A stretch of DNA of 64,000 nucleotides from Rhodobacteraceae bacterium UBA6796 (GCA_002452815.1 DKFM01000018.1:1-64000); one strand, 5' to 3'. Counted from the stretch's first letter, positions 28,280-39,375 are shown. Notes: generated from the sequence alone by a model not told the origin. Program-made: numbers and translations.

Positions 28280-30937
28280 ATGCCCAGCCTGAACGATATC
28301 CGCTCCACTTTCCTGAACTTCTTCGAGCGCAACGGTCACCGCATCGTGGACAGCTCTCCGCTGGTTCCGCGCAACGACCCCACGCTGATGTTCACCAACT
28401 CCGGCATGGTGCAGTTCAAGAACTGCTTCACCGGCGTCGAGAAACGCGACTATGTGCGCGCCACCACCGCGCAGAAATGCGTGCGTGCGGGCGGCAAGCA
28501 CAACGACCTGGATAACGTCGGCTACACCGCGCGCCACCATACCTTCTTTGAAATGCTGGGCAATTTCAGCTTCGGCGATTATTTCAAATCGGACGCGATC
28601 CCCTTTGCGTGGGAACTGCTGACCAAGGATTTCGCGATCCCGAAAGACAAGCTCCTGGTCACGGTCTATCACACCGATGACGAGGCGGCGACGATCTGGA
28701 AGAAGGTTGCGGGGCTGAGCGACGACCGGATCATCCGCATTCCCACCAATGACAACTTCTGGATGATGGGGCCGACCGGCCCCTGCGGCCCCTGCACCGA
28801 AATCTTCTTTGACCATGGCGATCACATCTGGGGCGGCCCGCCCGGTTCGAAAGACGAGGATGGCGACCGCTTCATCGAGATCTGGAACCTCGTGTTCATG
28901 CAGTTCGAACAGTTCGAGGACGGCAGCAAGCGCGATCTGGACATGCAGTCGATCGACACCGGCATGGGGCTGGAGCGGATCGGCGCGCTGCTGCAGGGCA
29001 AGCACGACAACTACGACACCGACCTGATGCGCGCGCTGATCGAGGCCTCGGCCCATGCGACCAGCAATGACCCGGACGGCCCGGGCAAGGTGCATCACCG
29101 CGTGATCGCCGACCACCTGCGCTCCACCTCTTTCCTGCTGGCAGACGGGGTGATGCCCTCGAACGAAGGTCGCGGCTATGTGCTGCGCCGGATCATGCGT
29201 CGCGCGATGCGCCATGCGCATATGCTGGGCGCGAAAGACCCGGTGATGCACAAGCTGGTGCCCGCGCTGGTGCGCCAGATGGGGGCCGCCTACCCGGAAC
29301 TCGGCCGGGCGCAGGCGCTGATCGAAGAGACGCTGAAGCTGGAGGAAACCCGCTTCAAGCAGACGCTGGATCGCGGGCTGAAGCTGCTGGATGACGAGCT
29401 GGCGAGCCTGCCCGAAGGGGCGGCGCTGCCGGGCGAGGCGGCATTCAAGCTTTACGACACCTACGGCTTCCCGTTGGATCTGACGCAGGACGCGCTGCGC
29501 GAAAAGGGCCGCACCGTCGAGACCGAAGGCTTCGACGCCGCGATGGCCGAGCAGAAGGCCAAGGCGCGGGCAAGCTGGGCTGGTTCGGGCGAGGCGAAAG
29601 ACGCGACGATCTGGTATGATATCGCCGAAAAACAAGGGGTTACCGAGTTTCTGGGCTATGACACCGAGACTGCCGAAGGGCAGATCGTGGCACTGGTCGC
29701 GGATGGCGGCGAAGTGGCCGAAGCCCGGGGCGCGGTGTCGATCGTGGTCAACCAGACGCCGTTCTACGCCGAATCCGGCGGTCAGGTCGGCGATCAGGGG
29801 ATCATCCGCACCGAGACCGGCGAAGCCCGCGTGACCGACACCAAAAAGGTCGCGGGTGTGTTCATCCATTTCGCCGAGGTGACGAAGGGCGTGATTTCGG
29901 CGGGGCAGCCCGCGCGGCTGGAGGTCGATCATGCCCGCCGCAGCGCGATCCGCGCGAACCACTCGGCCACGCACCTGCTGCACGAGGCGCTGCGCCGTGC
30001 GCTTGGCGATCACGTCGCGCAGAAGGGCAGCCTGAACGCCGAGGACCGGCTGCGTTTCGACTTCAGCCATTCCAAGGCGATGGACCCGGCCGAAGTTGCG
30101 CAGGTTGAGGCCGAAGTGAATGAATTCATTCGGCAAAACACCGCCGTCGATACCCGGATCATGACCCCGGACGACGCCCGCGCACTGGGTGCGCAGGCGC
30201 TGTTTGGTGAGAAATACGGCGACGAGGTGCGCGTGGTGTCGATGGGCACGCTGCTGGGCTCGGGCAAGGGCGCGGATGGCAAGACCTACAGTCTGGAACT
30301 GTGCGGCGGCACCCATGTCGCGCGCACCGGCGACATCGGCGCTTTCGTGGCGCTTGGCGATTCCGCGTCGAGCGCGGGCGTGCGCCGGTTCGAGGCCCTG
30401 ACGGGGCAGGCGGCGCTGGACTATCTGAATGCGCAGAATGCCCGTCTGGCCGAGGTTGCCGGCGTGCTGAAAACCTCGCCTGCCGATGTGGCCGAGCGGG
30501 TCAAGGCCCTGGCCGAGGAACGCAAGGCACTGGCCAACGAAGTGGCGCAGCTGCGCCGCGAGCTGGCCATGGGCGGCGGTGCCGCGGGCGGGCCGGAATC
30601 GATTGAAATCAACGGCTTGAAGTTCATTGCTCAGGTGGTTTCTGGGGTGTCCGGCAAGGATTTGCCGGCGCTGGTGGACGAGCTGAAATCGCGCATCGGG
30701 TCGGGTGCGGTGCTGGTTGTCGCCGATACCGGCGGCAAGGCCGCGGTGGCGGCGGGCGTGACCGCCGATTGCACCGCCAAGATCAGCGCGGTCGACATGG
30801 TCAAGGCGGCGGCGGCCGCGCTTGGCGGCAAGGGCGGCGGCGGCCGCCCCGACATGGCGCAGGCAGGCGGGGCCGATCCGTCGAAGGCCGACGAGGCGGT
30901 GGCCGCCGTCAAGGCCGTGATTGCAGGAGAGCTGTGA
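28280..30937 (+). CDS. alaS: alanyl-tRNA synthetase
   Basis: AlaRS charges tRNA-Ala and edits Ser/Gly mischarged products. The 885-residue chain has the class II motifs near the N terminus ([48 protein letters not shown]). The editing-domain zinc ligands HSATHLLH (about residue 560) and CGGTHV (about 675) are present, and a C-Ala domain with [12 protein letters not shown] follows. It has full bacterial length. The ATG at 28280 starts the conserved [13 protein letters not shown] segment. The downstream DUF1330 gene overlaps its stop by one base. Confidence 0.98.
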   Translation: MPSLNDIRSTFLNFFERNGHRIVDSSPLVPRNDPTLMFTNSGMVQFKNCFTGVEKRDYVRATTAQKCVRAGGKHNDLDNVGYTARHHTFFEMLGNFSFGDYFKSDAIPFAWELLTKDFAIPKDKLLVTVYHTDDEAATIWKKVAGLSDDRIIRIPTNDNFWMMGPTGPCGPCTEIFFDHGDHIWGGPPGSKDEDGDRFIEIWNLVFMQFEQFEDGSKRDLDMQSIDTGMGLERIGALLQGKHDNYDTDLMRALIEASAHATSNDPDGPGKVHHRVIADHLRSTSFLLADGVMPSNEGRGYVLRRIMRRAMRHAHMLGAKDPVMHKLVPALVRQMGAAYPELGRAQALIEETLKLEETRFKQTLDRGLKLLDDELASLPEGAALPGEAAFKLYDTYGFPLDLTQDALREKGRTVETEGFDAAMAEQKAKARASWAGSGEAKDATIWYDIAEKQGVTEFLGYDTETAEGQIVALVADGGEVAEARGAVSIVVNQTPFYAESGGQVGDQGIIRTETGEARVTDTKKVAGVFIHFAEVTKGVISAGQPARLEVDHARRSAIRANHSATHLLHEALRRALGDHVAQKGSLNAEDRLRFDFSHSKAMDPAEVAQVEAEVNEFIRQNTAVDTRIMTPDDARALGAQALFGEKYGDEVRVVSMGTLLGSGKGADGKTYSLELCGGTHVARTGDIGAFVALGDSASSAGVRRFEALTGQAALDYLNAQNARLAEVAGVLKTSPADVAERVKALAEERKALANEVAQLRRELAMGGGAAGGPESIEINGLKFIAQVVSGVSGKDLPALVDELKSRIGSGAVLVVADTGGKAAVAAGVTADCTAKISAVDMVKAAAAALGGKGGGGRPDMAQAGGADPSKADEAVAAVKAVIAGEL

Positions 30938-31227
30938 TGCCCGGAGCGTATTGGATCGCCCATGTGACCGTGCTGGACCCCGAGGCCTATGGCAAATATG
31001 CCGAACTGGCGGGGCCGGCGATTGCCGCGGCGGGGGGTAAATTCCTCGCCCGTGGCGCGCGCTATGTGCAGCTGGAAGGCAATGACCGGGCGCGCAATGT
31101 GCTGGCCTGGTTCCCGAGCCTCGAAGCGGCCGAGGCCTGCTATCGCGGCCCGGCCTATCAGGCGGCGCTGGCCCATGCCAAGGGCGCCTCGGAACGCGAT
31201 CTGGTGATCGTCGAAGCGATGGAATGA
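30937..31227 (+). CDS. DUF1330-family small protein
   Basis: The 96-residue protein is a dimeric ferredoxin-like fold candidate: it begins YWIAHVTVLDPEAYGKYA and contains RGARYVQLEGNDRARNVLAWFPS and CYRGPAYQAAL, the DUF1330 pattern. Function is unknown for the family. The ATG overlaps the alaS stop (TGATG), so it is translationally coupled to alaS, a link worth noting because DUF1330 proteins have no known tie to translation. Confidence 0.9.
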   Translation: MPGAYWIAHVTVLDPEAYGKYAELAGPAIAAAGGKFLARGARYVQLEGNDRARNVLAWFPSLEAAEACYRGPAYQAALAHAKGASERDLVIVEAME

Positions 31228-31315
31228 CTTCTCGCGCCGCCCCGGGGCTGCTATCGTGCACCCCGGGGCGGAGCATCTGGACGGCGGTCTTCTGGGGCCG
31301 CGATGGGGACAAACC

Positions 31316-32110
31316 ATGTGCCGTTGGGCCGCCTATATCGGGGAACCGATCTTTCTGGATGAGATCATCAGCCGCCCGGGCCATTCGCTGATCCATCAAA
31401 GCCATTGCGCCACGCAATGCCATACCGCGATCAACGCCGACGGGTTCGGGCTGGCCTGGTATGGCGAACGTCGCGACCCGGGGCTTTACCGCGACGTGAT
31501 GCCCGCCTGGTCGGACCCGAACCTGCGCTCGCTGACCGCGCAGGTGAAATCGGGCCTGTTTCTGGCGCATGTGCGGGCCTCGACCGGCACCGCCACCTCG
31601 CGCAACAACTGCCATCCCTTCGTCGTCGGGCATTGGAGCTTCATGCACAATGGCCAGATCGGCGGCTATGACCTGTTTCGCCGCGCCGCCGAAATGATGA
31701 TTTCCGACAGTCTTTATCCGCATCGCAAGGGCGCGACCGACAGCGAGGCGCTGTTTCTGGTGGCGCTGGACGCGGGGCTGGAGGGCGATCCGAAATGCGC
31801 GATGGAACGCGCCACCGCCCGGTTCGAGGCCCTGTCGCGCGAACGCGGCACCACACCCCACATGCGGCTGACGGCGGCGTTTTCCGATGGCGGGCGGTTG
31901 TATGCGATCCGCTATGCCAGCGACGATGCGGCGCCCACGCTGTATCACCGCTGGTCCGATAGCCGTCAGGGTCGGGCGGTCGTGTCCGAACCGCTGGAGG
32001 ATGGCGAGGGCGACTGGCAGGAAGTGCCGGCCAATTCCTTCTGCACCTTCGAGGGGGCTTCGGTCAAAATCGAACCCTTCGCGCCGGGGCAATGGGCTGT
32101 GGCCGCGTGA
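31316..32110 (+). CDS. class II glutamine amidotransferase
   Basis: The 264-residue protein starts MCRWAAYIGEP, so Cys2 becomes the N-terminal nucleophile after Met removal, as in YafJ- and EgtC-type class II amidotransferases. HVRASTG, the HNGQIGG loop and NNCHPF are typical ammonia-release/oxyanion-region motifs. The true start is the ATG at 31316 because family sequence starts there. Family members act as glutamine hydrolases, often with unknown acceptor; EgtC acts in ergothioneine synthesis, but no egt genes are near. The acceptor is unknown. Confidence 0.88.
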   Translation: MCRWAAYIGEPIFLDEIISRPGHSLIHQSHCATQCHTAINADGFGLAWYGERRDPGLYRDVMPAWSDPNLRSLTAQVKSGLFLAHVRASTGTATSRNNCHPFVVGHWSFMHNGQIGGYDLFRRAAEMMISDSLYPHRKGATDSEALFLVALDAGLEGDPKCAMERATARFEALSRERGTTPHMRLTAAFSDGGRLYAIRYASDDAAPTLYHRWSDSRQGRAVVSEPLEDGEGDWQEVPANSFCTFEGASVKIEPFAPGQWAVAA

Positions 32111-32160
32111 CGCGTGCGCGCCCCCTTGGCAAGCCCTGCGGGCCGCGCTAGGGTCGCGGC

Positions 32161-32202
32161 ATGAAACAAACCGCCACCCTGATTTGCTGCATTATCGGCT
32201 GA
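32161..32202 (+). CDS. putative 13-residue cysteine leader peptide upstream of cysS
   Basis: A short ORF reads MKQTATLICCIIG and stops at TGA 32200-32202. It carries two consecutive Cys codons (TGC TGC at 32185-32190), a rare amino acid concentrated just before a terminator-like hairpin and 84 nt before cysS. This is the classical layout of a leader for amino-acid attenuation, sensing charged tRNA-Cys, which is the product of CysS. The upstream Shine-Dalgarno match (AGGGT) is weak. Translation is not proven. Confidence 0.6.
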   Translation: MKQTATLICCIIG

Positions 32203-32226
32203 CTTTTGTCGGGCCGGTTGTTTCTT
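32196..32226 (+). terminator. putative attenuator hairpin of the cysS leader
   Basis: CGGCTGAC (32196-32203) pairs with GTCGG and GCCG on the other side (32208-32216) through a TTTT loop with one bulged G; about 8 pairs form, including one G-U. A T-rich tail (TTGTTTCTTC, 32218 on) follows. The leader stop codon lies inside the left arm, so a ribosome ending the leader would sit on the hairpin. Confidence 0.5.
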
Positions 32227-32285
32227 CAGTTTTCCAAAACGCGATGAACTGCTAAGCCCGCCGCCGAGGCCACTCGCGAGGAGCT

Positions 32286-33674
32286 ATGACCCAGATCCGT
32301 TTGCGCAACACCAAGACCCGCAAGGTCGAGGAATTCGCCCCGATCGACCCCCGGAATGTGCGCATGTATCTGTGCGGGCCGACCGTCTATGACCGCGCGC
32401 ATCTGGGCAATGCGCGCCCGGTCGTGGTGTTCGATGTGCTCTATCGGCTGCTGCGTCACGTCTATGGCGCGGATCACGTCACCTATGTGCGCAACTTCAC
32501 CGATGTCGATGACAAGATCAACGCAACCGCGCTGGCGCGGCAACAGGCGGGCGCCCCGGGCAGTCTGGAAGAGTTGATCCGCGAACGGACCGAGGAAACG
32601 ATCGGCTGGTATCACGCCGATATGGATGCGCTTGGTGCGCTGCGGCCGAATTTCGAACCGCGCGCGACCGATTTCATCGGTGCGATGATCGCGATGATCG
32701 CCGATCTGATCGCCAAGGGGCATGCCTACGCCAAGGACGGCCATGTGCTGTTCCGGGTGCGCAGCTATGAAAATTACGGCGCGCTGTCAGGGCGGTCGGT
32801 CGATGACATGATCGCGGGTGCGCGGGTCGAGGTGGCACCCTTCAAGGAAGACCCGATGGATTTCGTGCTGTGGAAGCCCTCGGACGCGGGCTTGCCGGGT
32901 TGGGACAGCCCCTGGGGCCGCGGCCGCCCGGGCTGGCACATCGAATGCTCGGCGATGAGCTATGAATTGCTGGGGGCCTCGTTCGACATTCACGCGGGCG
33001 GGATCGACCTGCAATTTCCGCACCACGAGAACGAAATCGCGCAAAGCTGCTGCGCGCACCCGGAAGGCCATTTCGCGAATTACTGGCTGCACAATGAAAT
33101 GCTGCAGGTCGAGGGCAAGAAGATGTCCAAGTCCCTGGGCAATTTCTTCACCGTGCGCGACCTTCTGGATCAGGGCATCCCGGGCGAGGTGATCCGCTTC
33201 GTCTTCCTGCAGACCCATTACGGCAAGCCGATGGACTGGACCGCCGAGAAGGCCACGCAGGCCGAGGCGACCCTGCGCAAGTGGCGCGCGCTGACCGATG
33301 GCGTGACGCCCGCCGCACAGCCCGCGCCCGGCGTGGTGGCCGCGCTGGCCGACGATCTGAACACGGCGGGCGCGATGGCGGAGTTGCACGCGCTGAGTGC
33401 CGATCCGGCGGTGCTGAAGGCCTCGGCCGCGCTGTTGGGTTTGCTGGAGGATGGCATGGGCGATTGGGCCAAGGCGCCCGATGTGGACCTGTCGGCGCAT
33501 GCCGAAGCCCTGTCAGCTTTGCGCGCCAACGCCATGGAAACCAAGGATTTTGCCCCGGTTGATGCGCTGAAATCCGCGCTGATGGCGGCGGGGGTCGAGG
33601 TACGGATGTCGAAGGCGGGGGTCGAGCTGTTGCCCGGACCGGGCTTCGATGCCAGCCGGCTGCCGCCCCTGTAA
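32286..33674 (+). CDS. cysS: cysteinyl-tRNA synthetase
   Basis: CysRS charges tRNA-Cys. The 462-residue chain has the class I HIGH-like motif ([11 protein letters not shown], residues ~35-45), the zinc-binding Cys30 near LCGPT, the HHENEIAQS region, and KMSKS near residue 279. Full-length and intact. The ATG at 32286 follows GCGAGGAG. A leader ORF with two Cys codons and a hairpin precede it, implying control by cysteinyl-tRNA level. Confidence 0.98.
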   Translation: MTQIRLRNTKTRKVEEFAPIDPRNVRMYLCGPTVYDRAHLGNARPVVVFDVLYRLLRHVYGADHVTYVRNFTDVDDKINATALARQQAGAPGSLEELIRERTEETIGWYHADMDALGALRPNFEPRATDFIGAMIAMIADLIAKGHAYAKDGHVLFRVRSYENYGALSGRSVDDMIAGARVEVAPFKEDPMDFVLWKPSDAGLPGWDSPWGRGRPGWHIECSAMSYELLGASFDIHAGGIDLQFPHHENEIAQSCCAHPEGHFANYWLHNEMLQVEGKKMSKSLGNFFTVRDLLDQGIPGEVIRFVFLQTHYGKPMDWTAEKATQAEATLRKWRALTDGVTPAAQPAPGVVAALADDLNTAGAMAELHALSADPAVLKASAALLGLLEDGMGDWAKAPDVDLSAHAEALSALRANAMETKDFAPVDALKSALMAAGVEVRMSKAGVELLPGPGFDASRLPPL

Positions 33675-33682
33675 GCGGGCAG

Positions 33683-33706
33683 ATGAGTATTTGCGCCGAG
33701 AAGAAG
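33683..33706. repeat. half copy of the GAGTATTTT intergenic repeat
   Basis: TGAGTATTTGCGCCGAGAAG matches one arm of the dispersed repeat with a few changes. It lies at the 3' end of cysS, 20 nt before the cimA start, with no pairing arm. Confidence 0.5.
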
Positions 33707-33723
33707 CCACGAGGAACCAGCCA

Positions 33724-35346
33724 ATGAGCCGCGAGCGACTTTACCTGTTCGACACCACCTTGCGCGACGGGCAGCAAACCCAGGGCGTGCAATTCTCGGT
33801 GGCCGAAAAGATCGCGATTGCCGAGGCGCTCGATACGATTGGCGTCGATTACATCGAGGGCGGCTGGCCCGGCGCAAACCCGACCGACAGCGATTTCTTC
33901 GCGGCGCGTCCGCAGACCCGCGCGACCTTCACCGCCTTTGGCATGACCAAGCGCGCCGGGCGCTCGGCCGCCAATGACGAGGTGCTGGCGGGGGTGATGA
34001 ACGCGGGCACCCCGGCTGTCTGTCTGGTCGGCAAGACGCATGATTACCACGTCACCGCCGCCTTGGGGATCACTCTGGAAGAGAACCTCGACAACATCCG
34101 CGCCAGTGTCGCGCATCTGGTGGCGCAGGGCCGCGAGGCGCTGTTCGATGCCGAGCATTTCTTCGACGGGTTCAAGGCGAATGCGCCCTATGCGCTCGAA
34201 TGCGCGCTGGCGGCCTACAAGGCGGGGGCGCGGTGGGTGGTGCTGTGCGACACCAACGGCGGCACGCTGCCCGCCGAGGTGGCCGAGATCACCCGCGCGG
34301 TGATCGACGCGGGCATCCCGGGCGATCATGTCGGCATTCACTGCCACGACGATACCGGCAATGCGGTGGCGGCTTCGCTGGCGGCGGTGCAGGCGGGGGC
34401 GCGGCAGGTGCAGGGCACGCTCAACGGTCTGGGCGAGCGGTGCGGCAATGCCAATCTGACCTCGCTGATCCCGACGCTGCTGCTGAAAGAGCCGTTCCGC
34501 AGCCAGCTGGAAACCGGCATCACCGAGGCTGCGCTGCTGGGGATCACCAAGCTGTCGCGCAAGCTGGACGACATTCTGAACCGGGTGCCGCTGCGCAGCG
34601 CGCCCTACGTCGGCGCGTCTGCCTTTGCGCATAAGGCGGGGCTGCATGCCTCGGCCATCCTGAAAGACCCAGGCACCTATGAACATATCGACCCGGGCTT
34701 GGTGGGCAACACCCGGCTGATCCCGATGTCCAATCAGGCCGGGCAGTCGAACCTGCGCGCGCGGCTGGCGGGCATGGGCATCGAGGTTGACCCGAAAGAC
34801 CCGCGTCTGGCCACCATCCTGGACGAGATCAAGGCGCGCGAGGATCACGGCTATGCCTATGACGGGGCGCAGGCCAGTTTCGAGCTGCTGGCGCGGCGCG
34901 AACTGGGCGTGCTGCCCAGCTTCTTCGAGGTCGAGCGCTATCGCGTCACGGTCGAGCGCAAGCGCGATGCGAAGGGCCGGATGGCGGCGCTGTCCGAGGC
35001 GGTGGTGGTCGTCAATATCGGCGGTCAGCGCACGCTGAGCGTGTCCGAGGGAATCGTCGAGGATGGCTCCGACGGCGGCCCGGTCAACGCGCTGTCGAAA
35101 GCGCTGGCCAAGGATCTGGGCCCGTATCAGCATTATATCGACGACATGAAGCTGGTCGATTTCCGGGTGCGCATCACCCAGGGCGGGACCGAGGCCGTGA
35201 CCCGCGTCATCATCGACAGCGAAGACGGGCAGGGGCGGCGCTGGTCCACCGTGGGGGTCAGCCCGAACATCGTCGATGCCTCGTTCGAGGCGCTGCTGGA
35301 CGCGATCGTCTGGAAGCTGGCGCGCGACGGGGCGGCCCCGGTATGA
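33724..35346 (+). CDS. cimA: citramalate synthase
   Basis: CimA joins pyruvate and acetyl-CoA to citramalate, an alternative to threonine deaminase for making 2-ketobutyrate and isoleucine. The 540-residue enzyme has the DRE-TIM motif LFDTTLRDGQQT, the HCHDDTGNAV metal-binding site and GLGERCGNANL, plus a C-terminal LeuA allosteric domain (from about residue 400). Its length fits the leucine/isoleucine-inhibited LeuA-fold CimA family. The start at 33724 is preceded by GAGGAACCAGCC. The stop overlaps the next gene (ATGA). Confidence 0.94.
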   Translation: MSRERLYLFDTTLRDGQQTQGVQFSVAEKIAIAEALDTIGVDYIEGGWPGANPTDSDFFAARPQTRATFTAFGMTKRAGRSAANDEVLAGVMNAGTPAVCLVGKTHDYHVTAALGITLEENLDNIRASVAHLVAQGREALFDAEHFFDGFKANAPYALECALAAYKAGARWVVLCDTNGGTLPAEVAEITRAVIDAGIPGDHVGIHCHDDTGNAVAASLAAVQAGARQVQGTLNGLGERCGNANLTSLIPTLLLKEPFRSQLETGITEAALLGITKLSRKLDDILNRVPLRSAPYVGASAFAHKAGLHASAILKDPGTYEHIDPGLVGNTRLIPMSNQAGQSNLRARLAGMGIEVDPKDPRLATILDEIKAREDHGYAYDGAQASFELLARRELGVLPSFFEVERYRVTVERKRDAKGRMAALSEAVVVVNIGGQRTLSVSEGIVEDGSDGGPVNALSKALAKDLGPYQHYIDDMKLVDFRVRITQGGTEAVTRVIIDSEDGQGRRWSTVGVSPNIVDASFEALLDAIVWKLARDGAAPV

Positions 35347-36104
35347 GCGATCTTGCGGCCAGTATGGCGGCCTGCGCGGCACGGGTCGAGGCGGGCGACC
35401 CGGACCGTTTTGCCGCGGTGATGGCCAGCCCCGCGGAACTGCGCGCGCGGCTCTGGCCGCTTTACGCCGCCAATCTGGAAATCGCGCGCGCGCCCTGGGC
35501 CTCGGCCGAGCCGATGGTGGCCGAGATGCGGCTGCAATGGTGGGTCGACGCGCTGGAGGATCTGGCGGCGACCGGGCGTGTGCCCGCGCATGAGATCGGC
35601 CCTGCGCTGGCCGATCTGCGCGATCAGGCGGGTCTGCTGGCCGCGGTGGCCGAGGCGCGCCGCTGGGATTGCTGGCGCGAGCCTTTCGACGACCGCGCGG
35701 CGTTCGAGGCCTATCTCGATCAGACGGCGGGCAACCTGTATTGGGCGGCGGCGCGTGCTCTGGGGGCCGCCCCGGGGGATGAGCGCGCGGTGCGCGATCA
35801 CGGATTCGCCGCAGGTCTGGCGGCCTGGCTTTCCGCCGTGCCCGCGCTGGAAGCACAGGGACGCAAGCCCCTGCATGACGGTCGCCCCGAGGCGGTGGCC
35901 GATCTGGCCCGTGCCGGTCTGGCGCGGATGCAGGCAACGAATCTGTCGGGCGCCGCGGCGCTGGCCCTGTTGCCCGGCTGGCAGGCGCGCGCGACCCTGA
36001 ACCGGGCGGCACGCGACCCTGCCCGCGTGGCGCAAGGGGCGCTGGCGGGGTCGGAATTCGGCCGCCGGGCCAGTCTGCTGTGGCGGGCGCTTTTCCTGCG
36101 CTGA
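35343..36104 (+). CDS. squalene/phytoene synthase-like protein (NDUFAF6 type)
   Basis: The 253-residue all-alpha protein resembles the squalene/phytoene synthase fold: [28 protein letters not shown] and the [11 protein letters not shown] segment occur in order. The two aspartate-rich DxxxD motifs needed for prenyl-diphosphate chemistry are missing, which fits the mitochondrial complex I assembly factor NDUFAF6 group rather than carotenoid enzymes. It overlaps the cimA stop by 4 nt (ATGA), so it is translationally coupled. A role in respiratory complex I assembly is inferred from the family only. Confidence 0.8.
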   Translation: MSDLAASMAACAARVEAGDPDRFAAVMASPAELRARLWPLYAANLEIARAPWASAEPMVAEMRLQWWVDALEDLAATGRVPAHEIGPALADLRDQAGLLAAVAEARRWDCWREPFDDRAAFEAYLDQTAGNLYWAAARALGAAPGDERAVRDHGFAAGLAAWLSAVPALEAQGRKPLHDGRPEAVADLARAGLARMQATNLSGAAALALLPGWQARATLNRAARDPARVAQGALAGSEFGRRASLLWRALFLR

Positions 36105-36225
36105 GATCCGGCGCGGCTTAAACTTATCTTCAGGTGTTCCGGTCATGTTCCACGCCAATGGGCGGCTGCCCCTTGGTTCAAGGAACGATTCTGTCCGCGT
36201 GGCAGGATTTGTCGGAGGCATGGTG

Positions 36226-39200
36226 ATGAAACTTCTTCACAACCTGAAGCTTGGGGTCAAATTGCCCCTGATGTTGGTGACGATCGCGCTGGTCGCGCTG
36301 ACGATCATGGGGGGATCTGCCTATCGTGAGGCGCGCAATCTGCTGGAAAAAGACGGCGCGCTGCGCCTGACGCAGGCGCTCGACGATCGCCGCACGGACC
36401 TGGAGGCCTGGGCGACGAAGCTGATGGCAGATGCCCGCGCCATGGCTGCCAATCCTGCGACCAACCGCGCCCTGCGCGAGATGTCCGCCTCGTGGAAGCG
36501 GCTGGGTGATGCGCCGGGCGCCTATCTGCGCAAGGCCTACATCGAGGACAATCCCAACCCCAAGGGCGCGCGCCACAAGCTCGACTATCCGGGCGATGTG
36601 ACCGATTATTCGATCCTGCATCGCCGTTATCACCCCGGTTTCGTGAGCATGGCCATGCAGATGGGCTTTGCGGACATCTACATGATCAACACCGATGGGG
36701 TGGTGGTCTATTCGATGGGCAAGAATGACGATTTCGCCACGGATCTGTTGCAGGGCCCTTACAAGGGCGGGCCGCTGGCGCAGGTGGCAAAGGCGGCGCT
36801 GGCGGCAGGCGATGGCGCGCCGGTGGTGTCGGAATTTGCCCAACGCGAAGCGGGCAGGGCAGACGACATCGGGTTGTTCATCGCTGCCCCGCTGCACAAT
36901 GCCGAAGGCATGGTGCAGGGTGTCATCGCTTTCGAGGCAAGTGTGGCCCATATCGACGCGACCTTGGCGAATGTGCGCGGCCTGGGCGAAACCGGGCAGG
37001 GCTATCTGGTGTCCGTCGCACGGGTCTTGCAGAACGACCTGCGCCTGTCGAAGGACAAGACCCTGTTGCAGCCGGTCGAGGAAAGCCCGGCCATTCGCGC
37101 GGCCTTTGCCGGTGAAAGCGGCATCATTGCGCAGACGGGCATTGCCGGACAGCCGGTGGTGGCAGCCTTTGCGCCGGTGCAGCTGTTCGGGCGCCATTTC
37201 GCGGCGGTGGTCGAGCAAAGCGCCGAGGAGATGTTCGCGCCAGCGCACGATCTGGCACGCTCGATGCTGTTCAATGCGGCTTGGCTGATGGCGCTGCTTC
37301 TGGCGATGTCGTGGGGAATGGCGCGCTCGGTCGCGGCGCCGCTGCAGATGCTGGGCGGGATGATCCGCAAGATTTCGGGGGGGGATCGGGTCACCCCGGT
37401 TGCCGGCACGCAACGCTCCGACGAGGTCGGGCATATTGCCTGTGCGCTCGAGGCGCTGCGCACGGAATTGCAGGCTGCGGATTCCGCGCAATTGCAGGCC
37501 GCGATGCAGGGCACGGCGTTCGAAAGCTGTTCGGCGGCAATGATGATGGTCGATAAGGATTTCAATATCATCTACACCAACCGGGCGTTCCTCAAGATGG
37601 TGACCAATCGGCTGGATGATTTCCGCACCGTCACCGCCGATATCATTCCCGATGAGCTGATCGGGCGCTCGATGGATGCGTTTCACAAGATGCCGGAACG
37701 CGCGCGCAAGGTTCTCTCTGACCCGGAAAATCTGCCCTACCATGCGGATATCGTGGTGGGCGCAGGACGCTTTGGCCTGGATGTCAGCGAAATTGTCCTG
37801 CCGGGCAAGGGGCAGATCGGTTTCGTGGTGGAATGGCGCGATGTGACGGAATTGCGGATGAACCGCGCACTTCTGAATGCGCTGGATGCCAATCAGCTGC
37901 TGTGCGAATTCACACCTGCCGGTTTGCTGAGCCGGGCCAATGCCAACATGTGTGCCGCGTTGGGCGAAGAAGAGGCCGCTCTTCTGGGGCGCCGGCATGA
38001 CGTTTTCTTTCGCGACGATGGCGTCGGGGGCGAGCTGTGGGCCCGGTTGCAGAAGTTCGAGCCGATCATGGGGCGTTTCGTGCTGCCTGGGGCGGGCGAT
38101 CGTCAGGTAATCGTTGAAGGCAGCGTGACCCCTGTCCCCGATCGCAACAACCGCATGCTCAAGATCGTCTTGATCGGCAATGACATCACAGAAGCGCAGC
38201 ATGTCCTGAAGACTGCGGAAGAGCGCAACGCCGCGATGATGGCGGGGCAGCAGGCGGTGGTCGAAGCATTGCGTGTGGGATTGACGAAACTGTCGGACGG
38301 CGATCTTTGCGCCCGTATCGACGCAGTTTTCTCCAGCGATTACGAGCAGTTGCGTGCTGATTTCAACGCAGCTGTCAACAATCTTGCCCAGGCCATGCAG
38401 GTTGTGATCGACAATGCCACTGCGATCGACAGCGAAGCGCAGGAAATCAGCAACGCGGCAGAGGACCTGAGCCGCCGCACCGAAAAGCAGGCCGCCACAC
38501 TGGAGCAGACCGCTGCGGCGTTGGATCAGCTGACCTCTTCCGTCACCTCGGCGACTGAGGGTGCCACCGAGGCCGAGCGCGTCGTGCGCGAAGCACGGGT
38601 GAGTGCGGAAGCCTCGGGCGAGATTGTCCAGCAGGCGGTCGCCGCAATGGGCGAGATCGAGGAATCCTCGCAAAAGATCTCGCGGATCATCAGTGTGATT
38701 GATGATATTGCATTCCAGACCAATCTGCTGGCGCTCAATGCCGGGGTCGAGGCCGCGCGCGCGGGCGAAGCGGGCCGGGGGTTTGCTGTCGTCGCCTCCG
38801 AAGTACGCGCCCTGGCGCAGCGGTCCTCGGAAGCGGCGCGCGAAATTGATGCGCTGATCTCGGCCTCTTCGGGTCATGTGCGCCGTGGCGTCGATCTGGT
38901 GGGCGAGACCGGCCGGGCGCTGACCGGCATTCTTGGCTCTGTGATTGACGTGGCCGCGCGGGTGTCTCAGGTGGCGGCCTCGTCGCGTGAACAGGCCTCT
39001 GGCCTGGCGGAAATCAATGTCGCCGTGAACCAGCTCGATCAGGTCACGCAGCAAAACGCGGCGATGTTTGAACAGACCACCGCAGCGAGCCATGCCCTGA
39101 ACCGCGGGGCGCAATCATTGACCGCCACGACGTCGATGTTCCGGACCCCGGATGCTCGGCCCGTCCCGGCGCAAGGTCCGAAGGTGGCGTCGAAGCCTGC

Positions 39201-39330
39201 GCCAAGTGTGGTGCCGGCCTCGAAACCCGCTGAGCCGAGCGCTGCTCCGCCCCCGGCCCCCATGGCGGTGACAGATGGCAACACCCTGCGCAAACCGATG
39301 ATCGACGAGGATGAATGGGAAGATTTCTGA
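36226..39330 (+). CDS. methyl-accepting chemotaxis protein with two PAS domains and a CheR-docking tail
   Basis: The 1034-residue receptor has a first membrane helix at ~13-33, a large periplasmic sensor region resembling a Cache domain to ~345, a second helix at ~350-372, a HAMP segment, PAS 1 (~428, [11 protein letters not shown]), PAS 2 (~548), a second HAMP region (~681) and the signalling domain with [20 protein letters not shown]. The very C terminus is EWEDF, close to the NWETF pentapeptide that tethers CheR/CheB. The ATG at 36226 is preferred over that at 36220 because GGAGG lies 7 nt upstream. cheB and cheD follow directly on the same strand. Confidence 0.93.
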   Translation: MKLLHNLKLGVKLPLMLVTIALVALTIMGGSAYREARNLLEKDGALRLTQALDDRRTDLEAWATKLMADARAMAANPATNRALREMSASWKRLGDAPGAYLRKAYIEDNPNPKGARHKLDYPGDVTDYSILHRRYHPGFVSMAMQMGFADIYMINTDGVVVYSMGKNDDFATDLLQGPYKGGPLAQVAKAALAAGDGAPVVSEFAQREAGRADDIGLFIAAPLHNAEGMVQGVIAFEASVAHIDATLANVRGLGETGQGYLVSVARVLQNDLRLSKDKTLLQPVEESPAIRAAFAGESGIIAQTGIAGQPVVAAFAPVQLFGRHFAAVVEQSAEEMFAPAHDLARSMLFNAAWLMALLLAMSWGMARSVAAPLQMLGGMIRKISGGDRVTPVAGTQRSDEVGHIACALEALRTELQAADSAQLQAAMQGTAFESCSAAMMMVDKDFNIIYTNRAFLKMVTNRLDDFRTVTADIIPDELIGRSMDAFHKMPERARKVLSDPENLPYHADIVVGAGRFGLDVSEIVLPGKGQIGFVVEWRDVTELRMNRALLNALDANQLLCEFTPAGLLSRANANMCAALGEEEAALLGRRHDVFFRDDGVGGELWARLQKFEPIMGRFVLPGAGDRQVIVEGSVTPVPDRNNRMLKIVLIGNDITEAQHVLKTAEERNAAMMAGQQAVVEALRVGLTKLSDGDLCARIDAVFSSDYEQLRADFNAAVNNLAQAMQVVIDNATAIDSEAQEISNAAEDLSRRTEKQAATLEQTAAALDQLTSSVTSATEGATEAERVVREARVSAEASGEIVQQAVAAMGEIEESSQKISRIISVIDDIAFQTNLLALNAGVEAARAGEAGRGFAVVASEVRALAQRSSEAAREIDALISASSGHVRRGVDLVGETGRALTGILGSVIDVAARVSQVAASSREQASGLAEINVAVNQLDQVTQQNAAMFEQTTAASHALNRGAQSLTATTSMFRTPDARPVPAQGPKVASKPAPSVVPASKPAEPSAAPPPAPMAVTDGNTLRKPMIDEDEWEDF

Positions 39331-39375
39331 GCCAGGGTCCAGCCCAAGTGTGTCTTTTGCCGAGAAAGGTCTGAC

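Noticed and set aside
27800..32092. Very long minus-strand ORF (1430 codons) across recA, alaS and the amidotransferase
   Set aside because: It is the antisense shadow of intact GC-rich genes with clear motifs on the plus strand; the translation has no family-like segments.
36178..39114. Long minus-strand ORF opposite the chemoreceptor
   Set aside because: Shadow of the MCP gene; no recognisable domain and no Shine-Dalgarno site.
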